64,000 nt of DNA from Patiria miniata (taxonomy: Eukaryota > Echinodermata > Asteroidea > Valvatida > Asterinidae). Below are positions 24,298-64,000 of the stretch, piece after piece. The position numbers and the translations under genes were made by a program. A model generated the notes under the pieces. It was not told the DNA's origin. It did no database searches and saw only the letters and a list, made by a program, of their open reading frames with translations. The stretch spans positions 25,297,162-25,361,161 of the forward strand of contig NW_024037072.1 of assembly GCF_015706575.1 (NCBI RefSeq), written 5' to 3'. Every line of letters begins with the position of its first letter. The stretch's first letter is position 1.

Positions 24298-24901
24298 CCC
24301 TAACGTGGCGCGCCCCCTAACGTGGCGCACTTTGATTTTTCGCCTGTAGCGCCTAGCTAGAGCAAAAGTTTTAACTGAAATTTCACAGAAAGTGAAATTT
24401 CATCAAGTTATAAACACTCCCGTTCATAAATCGCGAATTTATTTACCCGCTACAAAGTTAAAAGAAAAACTTATTTTGGCGTGATTTTCCGATTTTATTT
24501 TCAAGTGCAAAGTGAACCCTTTGAAAATGCCCCGAAAAATAAGAAAATAATTTTGTGACAAACATCTGGCTGGGTATGTAAGTAGAGATAATAATGATTT
24601 ATCAGAATTTATCAAGTTTTCAGAAATTCTTAAATGTTAATTTGGAATTTCCCGAGATTTATTTAAGTGCGCCACGTTAGGGAACACTCCGCCAAATTGT
24701 GCCCAATTTCCGGACGCCACCGTTTTTTAATTTCGGCTTAAATTTTATGAAACCGAAATTGTTCACAGAGGTTAAACAGCAAGCATTAATAAGGTAAAAG
24801 TACCAGTATTTCACTGCATGAATTTGAGGTTTGTCAACAAAGAGGTTTGGCAACACTACACGAGGAAATTTGGGTATGCTTCGAAGTGCGCCACGTTAGG
24901 G
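24298..24901 (-). mobile_element. CCCTAACGTGGCGCAC-ended transposon, right copy
   Basis: Inverted partner of 22410-23020, about 604 bp. It begins 82 bp upstream of the LYPLAL1 ATG, so it probably supplies or overlaps the 5' UTR or proximal promoter (inference). TA lies at both outer edges (GATGTA / TACACC), compatible with a TA target duplication. Confidence 0.88.
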
Positions 24902-25299
24902 TACACCACCATAGTCTAAGCAAGCATCGCTAGATCGCGCGCCGCCGCGCCAGACATCAACACCTGGCAGAGTTTGCGCCATCTATCAATCGCGCAGCCA
25001 ATGAATGGATTAGCGCGATTGATTGATCGCGCAGATTCACTGATCGCGCCCAACCTCGCAATATTGAGGGCGCTGTGCATGTTCGCGCTCGTACGACGAT
25101 CATCCAAAATTACTTGTCAATAAAAAAAAGGTCACACTGATGAGCCTCTAGGGATATGGAGGAAGGTTTGTGTTTCTTCCTCCATGCTCAAGGCTTGTAA
25201 ATGATTTTAAAAAAACACATTAAAACCTGAACGATCAAATAAAAAAATCCGCGGGCCATAAATATAAAGGCCCCTTGACTTGGCTGAATTATGTCGCTG
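24902..25299. other. Short intergenic segment, GC-richer
   Basis: About 24925-25085 is rich in GATCGCGC words. No gene seen. The LINE 3' end begins to the right. Confidence 0.4.
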
Positions 25300-27620
25300 G
25301 CCACTGCAGCAGCCTCGGTTGAGAGCCGTCTTTTGGTATCAAGCTGTTATGTCCCGAGACGCTCGCCTTGTGCAAAGCTCAGTTCCTGTCCATTCTTTGA
25401 TGTTGTCAAACGATGACAAAACCGTCGTTTCTTTTAACGACCCCAGCTCCTTTTTGTTCCCTCTGCCATTTCTTGTATGAGCTGGAGAGTCAATAAACCG
25501 TCCGCTGCCTCTGATGATTATGACCGAAGCGGTACGGTGAGGAGCTGAATCCCCGGTCATGCTGGTGAGTTTCCTTTTCACAAGTAGCTGCACACCACTC
25601 GTAGTTCCTGCATGTATTCTGCTTGCCCCTTCTCTTTCCATTTGATGCCAAGCGTTCTCAAAATCCACATTTTAGCAACCATCACCCGGTTTTCATCCGC
25701 TCTTGTCAGAGTCCACCCCTCATAACAAGACCATACAGAAAACACTCCACACAAGTGTTAGTGACAGTTGTTGTCAAACTCCGATCATTCCATATTCCCT
25801 GGAAGTATATCGTCCTTCCCTTGGCCATTGCAATCTTACTTTGGTGGCAGCTGTACAGGATGTTGTGGAGGTTTTCGTGGAGCCAAGATTACTTGAGATG
25901 GTTGACTGCTTCACCGTCTACATTGTATTCTGATGTTCTTCTGCCTTTCTGCACTGAGTTTTGTTTTCTTTACATTCAGCCTCAGGTAGATCTCTGGTTC
26001 ACTTATTGATAATGTCAGCTGTCTATGTCATTTTCAGTGGTTTCAAGGAGAGCCGTGCTTTGGTCATACATAACTTTTGACTTTACAGATATACCAAGCT
26101 CTGTATTCCCAGTAAGGTTTGGAACTTCTATGCTGATCCAAGGCTATTTGGGTGTTCTCTTAACTACATGTGTATTCCACGTGTCTGTTCAGCTGTTTCA
26201 TACAAGATGTGACTCTTGTAAGCCATAAAGATGCTGAACACTCTGTTGGTTTTGTCTTGAGTGACAAACTTTGCCTTGAATCTGTCCTCCGCCTCACATG
26301 TAAACCTAGCTTTGATTGCTGGATCCTTTATCAGCTTCACATTCAGTTTACCTGTTCTCCGTTTAGGTGTTACATGGGGTTTTGCCCGTATCTTTGCTGC
26401 CACTATAGTATGTGGTCCTGCTCACTGTCGGCGCCAGGCAGGGTGTGACTTTGCATCTACAATGCTTGACTTCCATCTTTTGTTGATCATGATGTCTGGT
26501 TTCTGTAACAGTTTCCAGGAGATTTCCATGTATATCTCTTTGCGTGTCCCCGCTCTCATTTCTGTCTCCGACGCCTTGAACTCTCTCCAGTCTTGGCATT
26601 ATGTAATGCCAAGACTGGAGAAGGCATGCAGAACACCAAGTTTTGAATGGGAGAGTTTGCGAAGGGGATCGCCCATGACCACACATTGATACATGTATCT
26701 CCTTTCTTGATGTTATCTATGACTGCTTGCATTTGATCATGGAATTCTTCTGTGACTACATTGTCTTGCATGGTAGTGGGGTCAATACACCTGCAAAATA
26801 CTTATTGGTCTGGGCTTGGCAAGCAATCTCATATAGAAGCGGTCTGAGATAGCTGCTGAGTGCCTTCTGAGCAGCTCCTTTCAGTATTATGGCCACTCCA
26901 TTTTCTCTCTTTCGGCCAGTTTCTTTGCCCAAGTATAGGATCGTTGTGCTTGTGTTTGGCTTGTAAGACCCCTCTCCTTTCCATATAGTTTCGCAGAGGC
27001 CAAGTAAATCCAGCCTCTGCATGTCCTTTTTTTTTCGAGTCAAAGCTCCAACATTCCAGTTTTATGATAGTTTTCACGTATATTCCTAGTTCGAAACATA
27101 TCCCCGGGCCTAATTCACATCAAGTTAACGTGAGTCGGGTTGGTGGTACGGTACTGCCATCAAACCGGTATCCTTTCCGACCAGGAGTTTGGGGTATTGT
27201 CATCCCTGATATCCTTGCAGACTCCGCCTCCTCTTCCTCAGTAGCATCTCGAATGGGTGCCCTGAGGGTCCAAGCAGGTCATCTTAGGTATTCTCGGCAA
27301 AAAGTTCAAGGCAGTGGGTTACCGTTACCTTCTGCCTCAGTGCTATTTCGCTCATTTGGGATGCCTGGGGTTAGTTGGTAGAGAGCAAGTCATCCAGGTA
27401 AGGCAACATGGCACTGTCAGGCGTGACTGATGGCCGTCGTTGGCTCTTATTCCTCCATGGTAGAACCGACGCCCTTCAAGTATATTTTCATTCTAATGTC
27501 CGAGTGACCCTCCTCACCAGTACATGGGTTTTCCGGCTTAGTGGCTGGAGGCTCGACCTAGTGAACGGGTTGCACTGGATTAACAAGATCAGTGACAGAT
27601 CTCCTGATGTGACCTGTCCA
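25300..27620 (-). pseudogene. Dead non-LTR retrotransposon (endonuclease/RT LINE), internally deleted
   Basis: Read right to left on the minus strand. About 27070-26770 encodes an apurinic-type endonuclease start (RLDLLGLCETIWKGEGSY, then RENGVAIILKGAAQKAL). About 26750-26650 continues with EEFHDQMQAVIDNIKKGD. About 26400-26200 has KIRAKPHVTPKRRTGKL. About 25990-25640 preserves the end of the reverse transcriptase (LRLNVKKTKL, then GIWNDRSLTTTV), and 25430-25340 the C-terminal FDNIKEWTGTELC motif. Frameshifts, stops and loss of the central polymerase block make it non-functional. It resembles the elements often labelled craniofacial-development-protein-2-like. 27070-27620 is its probable 5' part. 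Confidence 0.75.
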
Positions 27621-28243
27621 CAATAATCAGCAGCAATACTTTCGTTTGTAGAGGGTGACTACATATTATATCATAGGGTTGAGTCGATTAATTCCATTGT
27701 TTTAATTCAAAATCAATTCCATTCGAAAGCGTTCTTTTTATTTTTTTAAATAAAAAATACAAAAAGCATTTACCCGTTTTTGGAAGAAAGTACTCATTTT
27801 TTCTTCCAAGTTTTGTTTAATTTATTTATCAGGTTCGTATCTGTTCGAATGCAGTTCTATAGTTTCTTATAGAATGGGGGGGGGGGGTTTCTCAGTATTT
27901 TTTTTCGGGGAAAATGTGCTTAAGTATGGTCGGGTTTGATTTTTTAAGTGAGGGTGAAAATTATGAATTGCGGATGCGGCATTACGTTAAAAAATTGTAA
28001 TAACAAGATTACGCCTTATTTTTTTTGAAAAACCCACACCATCCCGAAACCACATAGGCCCGTCGAAAATATGGCGTTTTCTTCCATTTAGGCCAAAAAA
28101 AACAGCAACAAAAACAACCTCTATCATTTGTAAAAATTCAGGAAAGTTGGAAAAAAATTTGACTTCAAGAATTGAACTTCTTCTAAAAAGCCTTATGCAA
28201 AGAATAACCCCATTATATTGCGGGGGGGGGGGGGGGGGCGGAG
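27621..28243. other. AT-rich intergenic DNA
   Basis: Nothing recognised apart from G runs at 27877-27887 and 28221-28238, the second abutting the foldback element. Confidence 0.5.
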
Positions 28244-28261
28244 GTACGGTGGCCCACAACT

Positions 28262-28430
28262 GTCACGGCAAAAGCAAAAGCGCCACGGCAAGCGCAAAAG
28301 CGCCGCGGCAAGTGTAACAGCGCCGCGGCAAGCGCAAAAGCGTCACGGCAAGCGCAAAAGCGCCACGGCAAGCGCAAAAGCGCCACGGCGAAAGCAAAAG
28401 CGCCACGGCGAAAGCAAAAGCGCCACGGGT
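28262..28430 (+). repeat. 20-bp tandem array, left tip of foldback
   Basis: About eight units related to AGCGCAAAAGCGCCACGGCA. Because 20 is not a multiple of 3, all frames stay open and mimic a coding region. Confidence 0.9.
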
Positions 28431-28847
28431 TTATTGGGAAGGGGCGTAATCAAACATGCCGCTACTACATCAAAAATAAAATGGGAAGGAGAATGGCCGC
28501 CACCAGGAATTCTTATTAAGCACAGAATTTAATTCTTTAAGAAGTGATTTTATGGCTGAGAAAATAGCAAGGCCAAGGAAAACCGGTCAGGAAATAAATC
28601 GTCGATATTAATTTGTTGTAGGATAATTATTATTCCAAGAGAGTTGCTGCCGTGAATCAGAGTTTATAAAGGAGTGGGACTCACTATCAGCACCATCAGG
28701 GCCGTTCCTCATTTCTTTACATTTCGTGGGATGCAAACAATTACGAGGACGGGAGGTTCTGTGAGCTGATGCATTGTTTTGAAGAGTTTTTTTTCCTTCC
28801 GACTAGCATGCAGAGAAGAGTTCCGTTAATTTGAGACTTAGTTCACC

Positions 28848-29104
28848 CATGGGCGTCGCGAGGGGGGCAAGGGGGCGCTCCCCCCCCGAATAGCACACAA
28901 AAAAGGAAGGGGAAAAAAAGAGAAAAAAAGAAAAGAAAAAGAGGCGCGAAGTCATAGTGGTGTAAATTGAATGAGTTGGGGGGGAGCAAAATGTCCCTGC
29001 CCCCGTCTAAAACTGAGAAATCGAGAATTTGTTCAGAAATACAACAATTTTTTGGGGAAAATATGTTTTGCCCCCTCTAGAAAAAAATCCTGGCGACGCC
29101 CATG
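28848..29104. mobile_element. hAT-like MITE nested in the foldback left arm
   Basis: 257 bp with termini CATGGGCGTCGC / GCGACGCCCATG, flanked by a perfect 8-bp duplication AGTTCACC (28840-28847 and 29105-29112). The opposite foldback arm (near 30010-30035) lacks the insert and shows the matching empty site. Confidence 0.93.
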
Positions 29105-30459
29105 AGTTCACCGGTGTGTATACCAGTGTAGGCACACAATTGAGCTGCCCAGAGTTTGGATATAGAATAAGAAAGAAAGAAATTAACTCAGAACCTAGAA
29201 CTCATTGGCCCACCCACCCCCGGCTCAAGAAACCAACAAGCCGAGCAAGACCTCATGATGCTTTAGCGATAGCGATGATGAGTTGCCCTGTGGACAGTCT
29301 TCCACATCCTCGCAGAATCAGCCTGCAGGGCAGAAAGAGGGCTTGTTTCCGGCATCAAAGAGTTCCGTATTCACTCGAAACAAAGCAAACGGCTCTTTTC
29401 AGAGCCACCAAATTTTCATAGAAGAGCTTAGAACTGTGCATCTCAACGATAACACTTCTCCTTTGTTTAGTGTCTCTCCCTTACCCCCCCCCCCTTTTTA
29501 AGTTAATTTATTTCTTTCTTATTCTATATCCAAAGTCTTCGCCTGTGTTACGTTCCTTACATGAAATCCACGACCTAACCTCCTCTGTCGAAAGCGTTGC
29601 AACTGTCTAATAGAACGATCCATTTCTCGATTTGTGAGTTATCTTCAACTCAGTCATGTTTATTGGGAAGGGGCGTAATCATACATGCCGCCACTACATC
29701 TAAAATTAAATGGAAAGGAGTATGGCCGCCACCATGAATTGAGAAGTGATTTTATGGCTGAGAAAATAGCAAGGAAAACCGGTCAGTGCAAGCAACGTTC
29801 AGCGAAGAGTTTTGAAATTCCCGCTCTCTGGGAATTTCTAACCTAATGGGCCCGCGGGCGAGTTACGTGTTGACAAGCCTTACCCACCCACTGCCGCAGC
29901 CCTGCAGGAGAGCTTTAATCGACTTCCTAGATGTGTATGATATACTGAAAAAGAAAAAAAATTAACTCATACACTCTGGGCAGCTCACTTGCGTGCCTAC
30001 ACTGGTATACACACCTGTGAAAAAAAGGCTTAAATTAACGGAACTCTTCTCTGCATGCTAGTTGGAAGGGGAAAAAAATGTCTTCAAAAATGCATCAGCT
30101 CATAGAGCCTCCCGTCCTCGTAATTGTTTGCATCCCACGAAATGTAAAGAAATGAGGAACGGCTCTGATGGTGCTGATATAGCGAGTCCTACTTTCCCTC
30201 TCCTTTATAAACTCTGATTCACGGCAGGAACTCTCTTGGAATAATCTTGGAATCATCCTACAACACGACGATTTATCAGTCCCTGAACGTTGCTTCACTG
30301 ACCGGTTTTCCTTGCTATTTTCTCAGCCATAAAATCACTTCTCAAAGAATTAAATTCTGTGCTTAATAAGAATTCCTGGTGGCGGCCATTCTCCTTCCCA
30401 TTTTATTTTTGGTGTAGTAGCGGCATGTATGATTACGCCCCTTCCCAATAAACCCGTGG

Positions 30460-30765
30460 CGCTAGTTTGCTTTCGCCGTGGCGCTTTTGCTTTCGCCGTG
30501 GCGCTTTTGCTTTCGCCGTGGCGCTTTTGCGCTTGCCGTGGCGCTTTTGCGCTTGCCGTGACGCTTTTGCGCTTGCCGCGGCGCTTTTTGTTTTGCCGTT
30601 GCGCTTTTTCTTTTGCCGCGGCGCTTTTTGTTTTGCCGTGGCGCTTTTTCTTTTGCCGTGGCGCTTTTGCGCTTGCCGTGGCGCTGTTGCGCTTGCCGCG
30701 GCGCTGTTGCGCTTGCCGCGGCGCTTTTGCGCTTGCCGTGGCGCTTTTGCTTTTGCCGTGACAGT
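30460..30765 (-). repeat. 20-bp tandem array, right tip of foldback
   Basis: About fifteen units in inverse orientation to 28262-28430, so the right array is about twice as long as the left. It produces lysine/alanine/arginine-rich spurious frames on the minus strand. Confidence 0.9.
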
Positions 30766-30938
30766 TGTGGGCCACCGTACGGAGGACAGTAGGCTTTCAT
30801 TGAAGAGGACGTCGATCGCATATCGCCGCGAGCGCGCGAGTTCGAGACCGCCTTTTGCTTTTGACCCATTGAACTTACTTGTCATCGACGTTGTGCGCAT
30901 GCCCACAGCGTTAGAATTGTCCTGACAACGTTCAACCG

Positions 30939-31883
30939 GGTGTCGGACGCTTCGCCCCATTTCCACGTCGCCCCATGTCACTTCGCCCCTAACCACTTCG
31001 CCCAATCCCCACTTCGCCCCATCCCCACATCGCCCCATCTCCGCTTCGCCCCATCCCCACTTCGCCCCATTCCCGCTTCGCCCCATCCCCACTTCGCCCC
31101 ATCCCCACTTCGCCCCATGTAGTATGAAAAAGGGGTGCAGACCAAATAACTGCCAAAGACCCCAGATAATAAATGCTCCCAATTCTAGAAACTTAAGAAA
31201 AAAAAAAAAACTCTTTGATGAGGTGCTCGAGACACAGATGAGAGAAATGATGGCTCTATCCCATTCAGTGACACCTCTCCTATTGGCTTGTGAATAAAAT
31301 CATCAGCCGCTGGATTCAAAAGAATCCGTAGGTATGGGCCAGTGAGTTAAAAGGAACTCACTGCCTTGACAAAAATGTTCCGTCAAAATTTGTCTGATAT
31401 GTGACACTTACAACTTCATTTAGATGAGATTGGTTCCTCCAACAGTGAAATTAGGATGTCAAAGGTATTGTCGTTCTCAGATAAGTGGGAGGCGGGTTGG
31501 TATAGCCGGGTTGGGAACAAAGTTGGATCTTTTACAAAGCTTTTTACTCGGTAGGGGAGAGCCTAGCTTGAGAGGTTGGTTATGCATTGTCCATTTGGTG
31601 ATGGGCTAATTCTTTCCATTGGTTGGCAATTAGTGAATCTGTTGAAATTGTTTTTTTTTAAGCCAAAAAAATAGATGAGATTTTTTTTTTTGCATGTAAC
31701 GGCTGGGGCGAAGTGGGGATGGGGCGAAGTGGGGATGGGGCGAAGTGGGAATGGGGCGAAGTGGGGATGGGGCGAAGGGGGGATGGGGCGATGTGAAAAT
31801 GGGGCGAAGTGGGGATGGGGGCGAAGTGGTTAGGGGCGAAGTGACATGGGGCGACGTGGAAATGGGGCGAAGTGTCCGACATT
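30939..31883. mobile_element. Second foldback element with 16-bp tandem-repeat arms and 10-bp TSD
   Basis: Termini carry TGTCGGAC in inverted orientation. Each is followed by an array of 16-bp units (CTTCGCCCCATCCCCA; about 30950-31120 and, inverted, 31697-31873). A perfect 10-bp direct repeat CGTTCAACCG flanks the element (30929-30938 and 31884-31893). The ~570-bp loop has no recognisable gene. A 9-11-bp duplication suits Mutator-like mobilisation (inference). Confidence 0.92.
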
Positions 31884-31893
31884 CGTTCAACCG

Positions 31894-32981
31894 ATGGAAG
31901 CCAGTGAGTGAAGGAATGCGACCAGAAATCGTGTGTTTTTAACCACAACATCGTTTTCTTTTGGTAATTGTTTGATATTTCGAATTTAGTTTATATTGAG
32001 TGCAACTTCACTTCATTTTAACTGATTTTATCTACACATAAATGTAAAAAGGCAACAGAAACGGGAAGGTGGAAGTTACCTCTCCTCAGTTTTAATCAAA
32101 CCGTGTTGACTTGCCTTAACCAGTTGCGGTATGGCCCTTGTAAGCGACGTTGCACTTCTCCATCAGTTTTAGTGTTTGCAACATATTGATACAGGTAGAG
32201 CTGAAATCATGGGTACAAACACAGTATCAGCATTCCACTGTTTTGAGTATAACCTCATTCATATTTTTTTTGTTTGATTGTCACTCACTGAATTTCATGG
32301 AATTTGAGATTGATTGAAAAATAACTTGAAAAATAATAATACACCAGCACTGCAGCCGATTTCACAAAAAGTGCGTAAATTACGCCATGCGTAAGACTTA
32401 CGAAAAACATTTGTTGCGCAGCTGCGCAATAAACATAGGCCTACCATTGATTTCACGAAACTTGGCGTAGCTGCTCAACCATTGTCAACGTTTAAACATA
32501 ATTTAAACATCTTGGAAGAGGATATTAACAGCAATTACGACGGCTGTTTGTGTGTGAATTTTTTCTTTTGCAAAACAGTCGTTGGATCACCTCAGCCCGC
32601 CATTTTGAAAATTATTTTGTCTGACTTTCTTCGAAATTGTTCGGCAACTCTAAAAATTATGTTACGATTAAGATAGAAATTCATTTACTACCAAACAAAG
32701 TTGTGACTGCCTTGTAATTGTATCAACCTTGATATAGTTGTGCAATATCGGCTCCACTACAGTCCCGATTTGCTGGTAAAATGTGTCATTTTCAGTTGCT
32801 ACACCACAACTTATGCCACCTAAAATGATTGCGCAAGTTATGCCATGTAACTATGTCTTCATAAAATGAGTGTGACGAAATAGAACGATCCTGTTTTGTG
32901 TAGCTCTGCTTGACTTAGTTACAAAATGTCCAAAGTTATAAATCTGGATTCCCTCACAATCTCTGCCTGTAGCATTTGACC
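31894..32981. other. 5' flank of TTLL5
   Basis: AT-rich. A diverged segment near 32355-32465 carries TTTCACAAAAAGTGCG / GATTTCACGAAACTTGGCG words and a GCGCAGCTGCGC palindrome (32415-32426). No promoter element can be assigned with confidence. There may be a non-coding 5' exon that I cannot see. Confidence 0.4.
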
Positions 32982-62641
<29,660 letters not shown>

Positions 62642-64000
62642 GTAAGTTACAAAACACTAACCTTTTTTATTTCATTTTAAGTCTGCATGCAATTAATACA
62701 TACATGAATCTGGGTTTTTTTTAACATTGCATGTACTTAATGTAACACTATTCAGATTATTTAACACTGCATGTGATACCCTTAAAACTGCATGAGATAT
62801 TTTTAGTAGATTTTTTTTTATTTCAATCTTTTGAGAGTGTAGTTTTTTGAAAGACTCTTCTATTCAACTTTTGAAACTTTTGATGTGTCTCAACATGTTG
62901 GGGTAAATGTTATGTCAAGTTTTGTATGTTCTTCCTACCTGGTGGGTAGATGTTAAATCTTGTCCCATGATCAGTGCATGTGCACCTGTATATTTTTGAG
63001 ATGCCTACATTTCTCCTTAGTCGTGTTAGTACATGTGCATCGAGTTTCAAGTTGACCACTTGGCTACAGCTTGAAATTGCACACGGGTCTATGAGAAGTG
63101 GCTGCAGCCGCTGCCGTAGGCATGTGCGTAATATCAAGCCGTAGGCAAGTATTACAGACATGGCCTTACATTGTTAAGTTTTTTGGGTACCCATCCAAAA
63201 AAAGAGAGAATATTTGAAAAAAAATTTAAGGGACTAGTTTGTGCTAAATTTTTGAAACATGTACATTTACTTCAATCTTTTGGTTTATGAATCAAGCCTA
63301 TTGATTTTGTTGCTAATGGGTTATATGTTGCGGTCAAAGCGGCAAAAAGGGAAAAGAAATCTGTGAGCTTGACACTTTGTCATCTTGCCACCCCTAAAAT
63401 CACAAGGTGGTATTTTGTTTTGTTTTGCTCTCTCTTGGGAAGAATTCAAGTTCTGTTCATCATTGTACATCTATGTTGCTTTTTCAGAGTTGATTCGTGA
63501 TATTAACACTGCATGCCTTACCTCTGGCTTTTTTCCTCTTTATTCACTTCCAACTTGTCTTGACTCGTAAAATGATAAATTTCTCGTCACGGTTGAGAAA
63601 ATTCTGAGGTAATTTGCTGATCCACATTTTACCCATTACTGTATGTTGTTTTGGTCATAAAACCAATATCCATTGCTTCAACTGATTCGTATTTATGGAT
63701 CAGATCAGGTTTATTGAGTTTATGGGATCGGAAGAGTGTTCTTTTTATTGTGAAATCAAGGAATTCTTTATAAAAGAAACACACTGTTTTAAAGTTGTAA
63801 CCTTAAACAACCTATCGAGAGAAGAAAATGGAGGAATGTTTGGTTGAGTAGTGGGAGAAAAAACCAAGTCAGGAAATGGGTAGGGACTGAAACCCAAGTT
63901 AACATGCATGCCTCGGAAGAATGCAAACCTGGGTCATACAGGTTGAATGTGAGAAAAATACCACTATGCCAACGTCCAAACCTGGCTCAAGAAAAAAAAA
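62642..64000 (+). other. Right edge: TTLL5 intron or unresolved
   Basis: No further TTLL5 exon recognised; the C-terminal tail exons should lie to the right. Confidence 0.5.

Larger units (their letters stand above)
28244..30780. mobile_element. Foldback element with 20-bp tandem-repeat tips
   Basis: Both ends read GTACGGTGGCCCACAACTGT in inverted orientation. Inside each end is an array of 20-bp units (AGCGCAAAAGCGCCACGGCA and variants; about 28262-28430 and 30460-30765), then an inner unique arm (about 28430-29180 against 29945-30430) and a central loop. A third, direct partial copy of the arm lies in the loop at about 29655-29800. The plan, tandem-repeat outer domain plus unique inner domain, is that of TU-type foldbacks known from sea urchin. 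GGAG abuts both ends, which could be a 4-bp target duplication or chance. Confidence 0.85.

Noticed and set aside
26164..26403. Independent small minus-strand gene (KIRAKPHVTPKRRTGKL)
   Set aside because: It is in order with endonuclease and RT pieces of one LINE and has no splice or start context.
30433..31182. 249-codon open frame on the minus strand, lysine/arginine/alanine rich
   Set aside because: It runs through the 20-bp foldback array and part of the 16-bp array. Neither unit length is a multiple of 3, so several frames stay open at once. It is repeat translation, not a gene.

Overview
The window is eukaryotic nuclear DNA: AT-rich, with long introns, GT-AG splicing, tRNA-derived SINEs and a very high load of short inverted-repeat transposons. 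Three genes can be read by splicing short exons whose phases agree at every junction. The gene content and the tandem-repeat-tipped foldback elements (like sea urchin TU elements) point to a marine deuterostome invertebrate, probably an echinoderm. The species is not determined, and the echinoderm call is inference.

Layout. (1) Positions 1-7251, minus strand: the first two coding exons of a sodium/chloride-dependent SLC6 transporter (7251-7002 and 5327-5196); the rest of the gene lies beyond the left edge. (2) 15464-24215, minus strand: a complete five-exon LYPLAL1 (lysophospholipase-like 1, serine hydrolase; 232 aa; triad S124/D178/H210). (3) 25300-27620, minus: a dead non-LTR retrotransposon. 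(4) 28244-31883: two adjacent foldback elements with tandem-repeat tips, one carrying a nested hAT-type insertion. (5) 32982-62641, plus strand: TTLL5 tubulin polyglutamylase, 17 firm coding exons plus a 27-bp microexon and one tentative downstream exon. The catalytic domain and the start of the microtubule-binding region are present; the C-terminal tail is beyond the right edge.

The three genes have no evident functional link: neurotransmitter or osmolyte transport, acyl-thioester/serine hydrolysis, and tubulin glutamylation. LYPLAL1 and TTLL5 are divergently transcribed, about 8.8 kb apart, and the foldbacks sit between them.

The striking content is mobile DNA. Several non-autonomous families have clear terminal inverted repeats and target-site duplications: a GGCC-ended, 3-bp-TSD family in four copies, all in one orientation; seven elements bounded by TTAA, two of them near-perfect ~490-bp palindromes in TTLL5 introns; a 6-bp-TSD hAT-like element in two copies; an 8-bp-TSD hAT-like element; and a foldback with a 10-bp TSD. 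A ~600-bp element is present as an inverted pair bracketing LYPLAL1 exon 1. No CRISPR array, operon or prokaryotic system is present.
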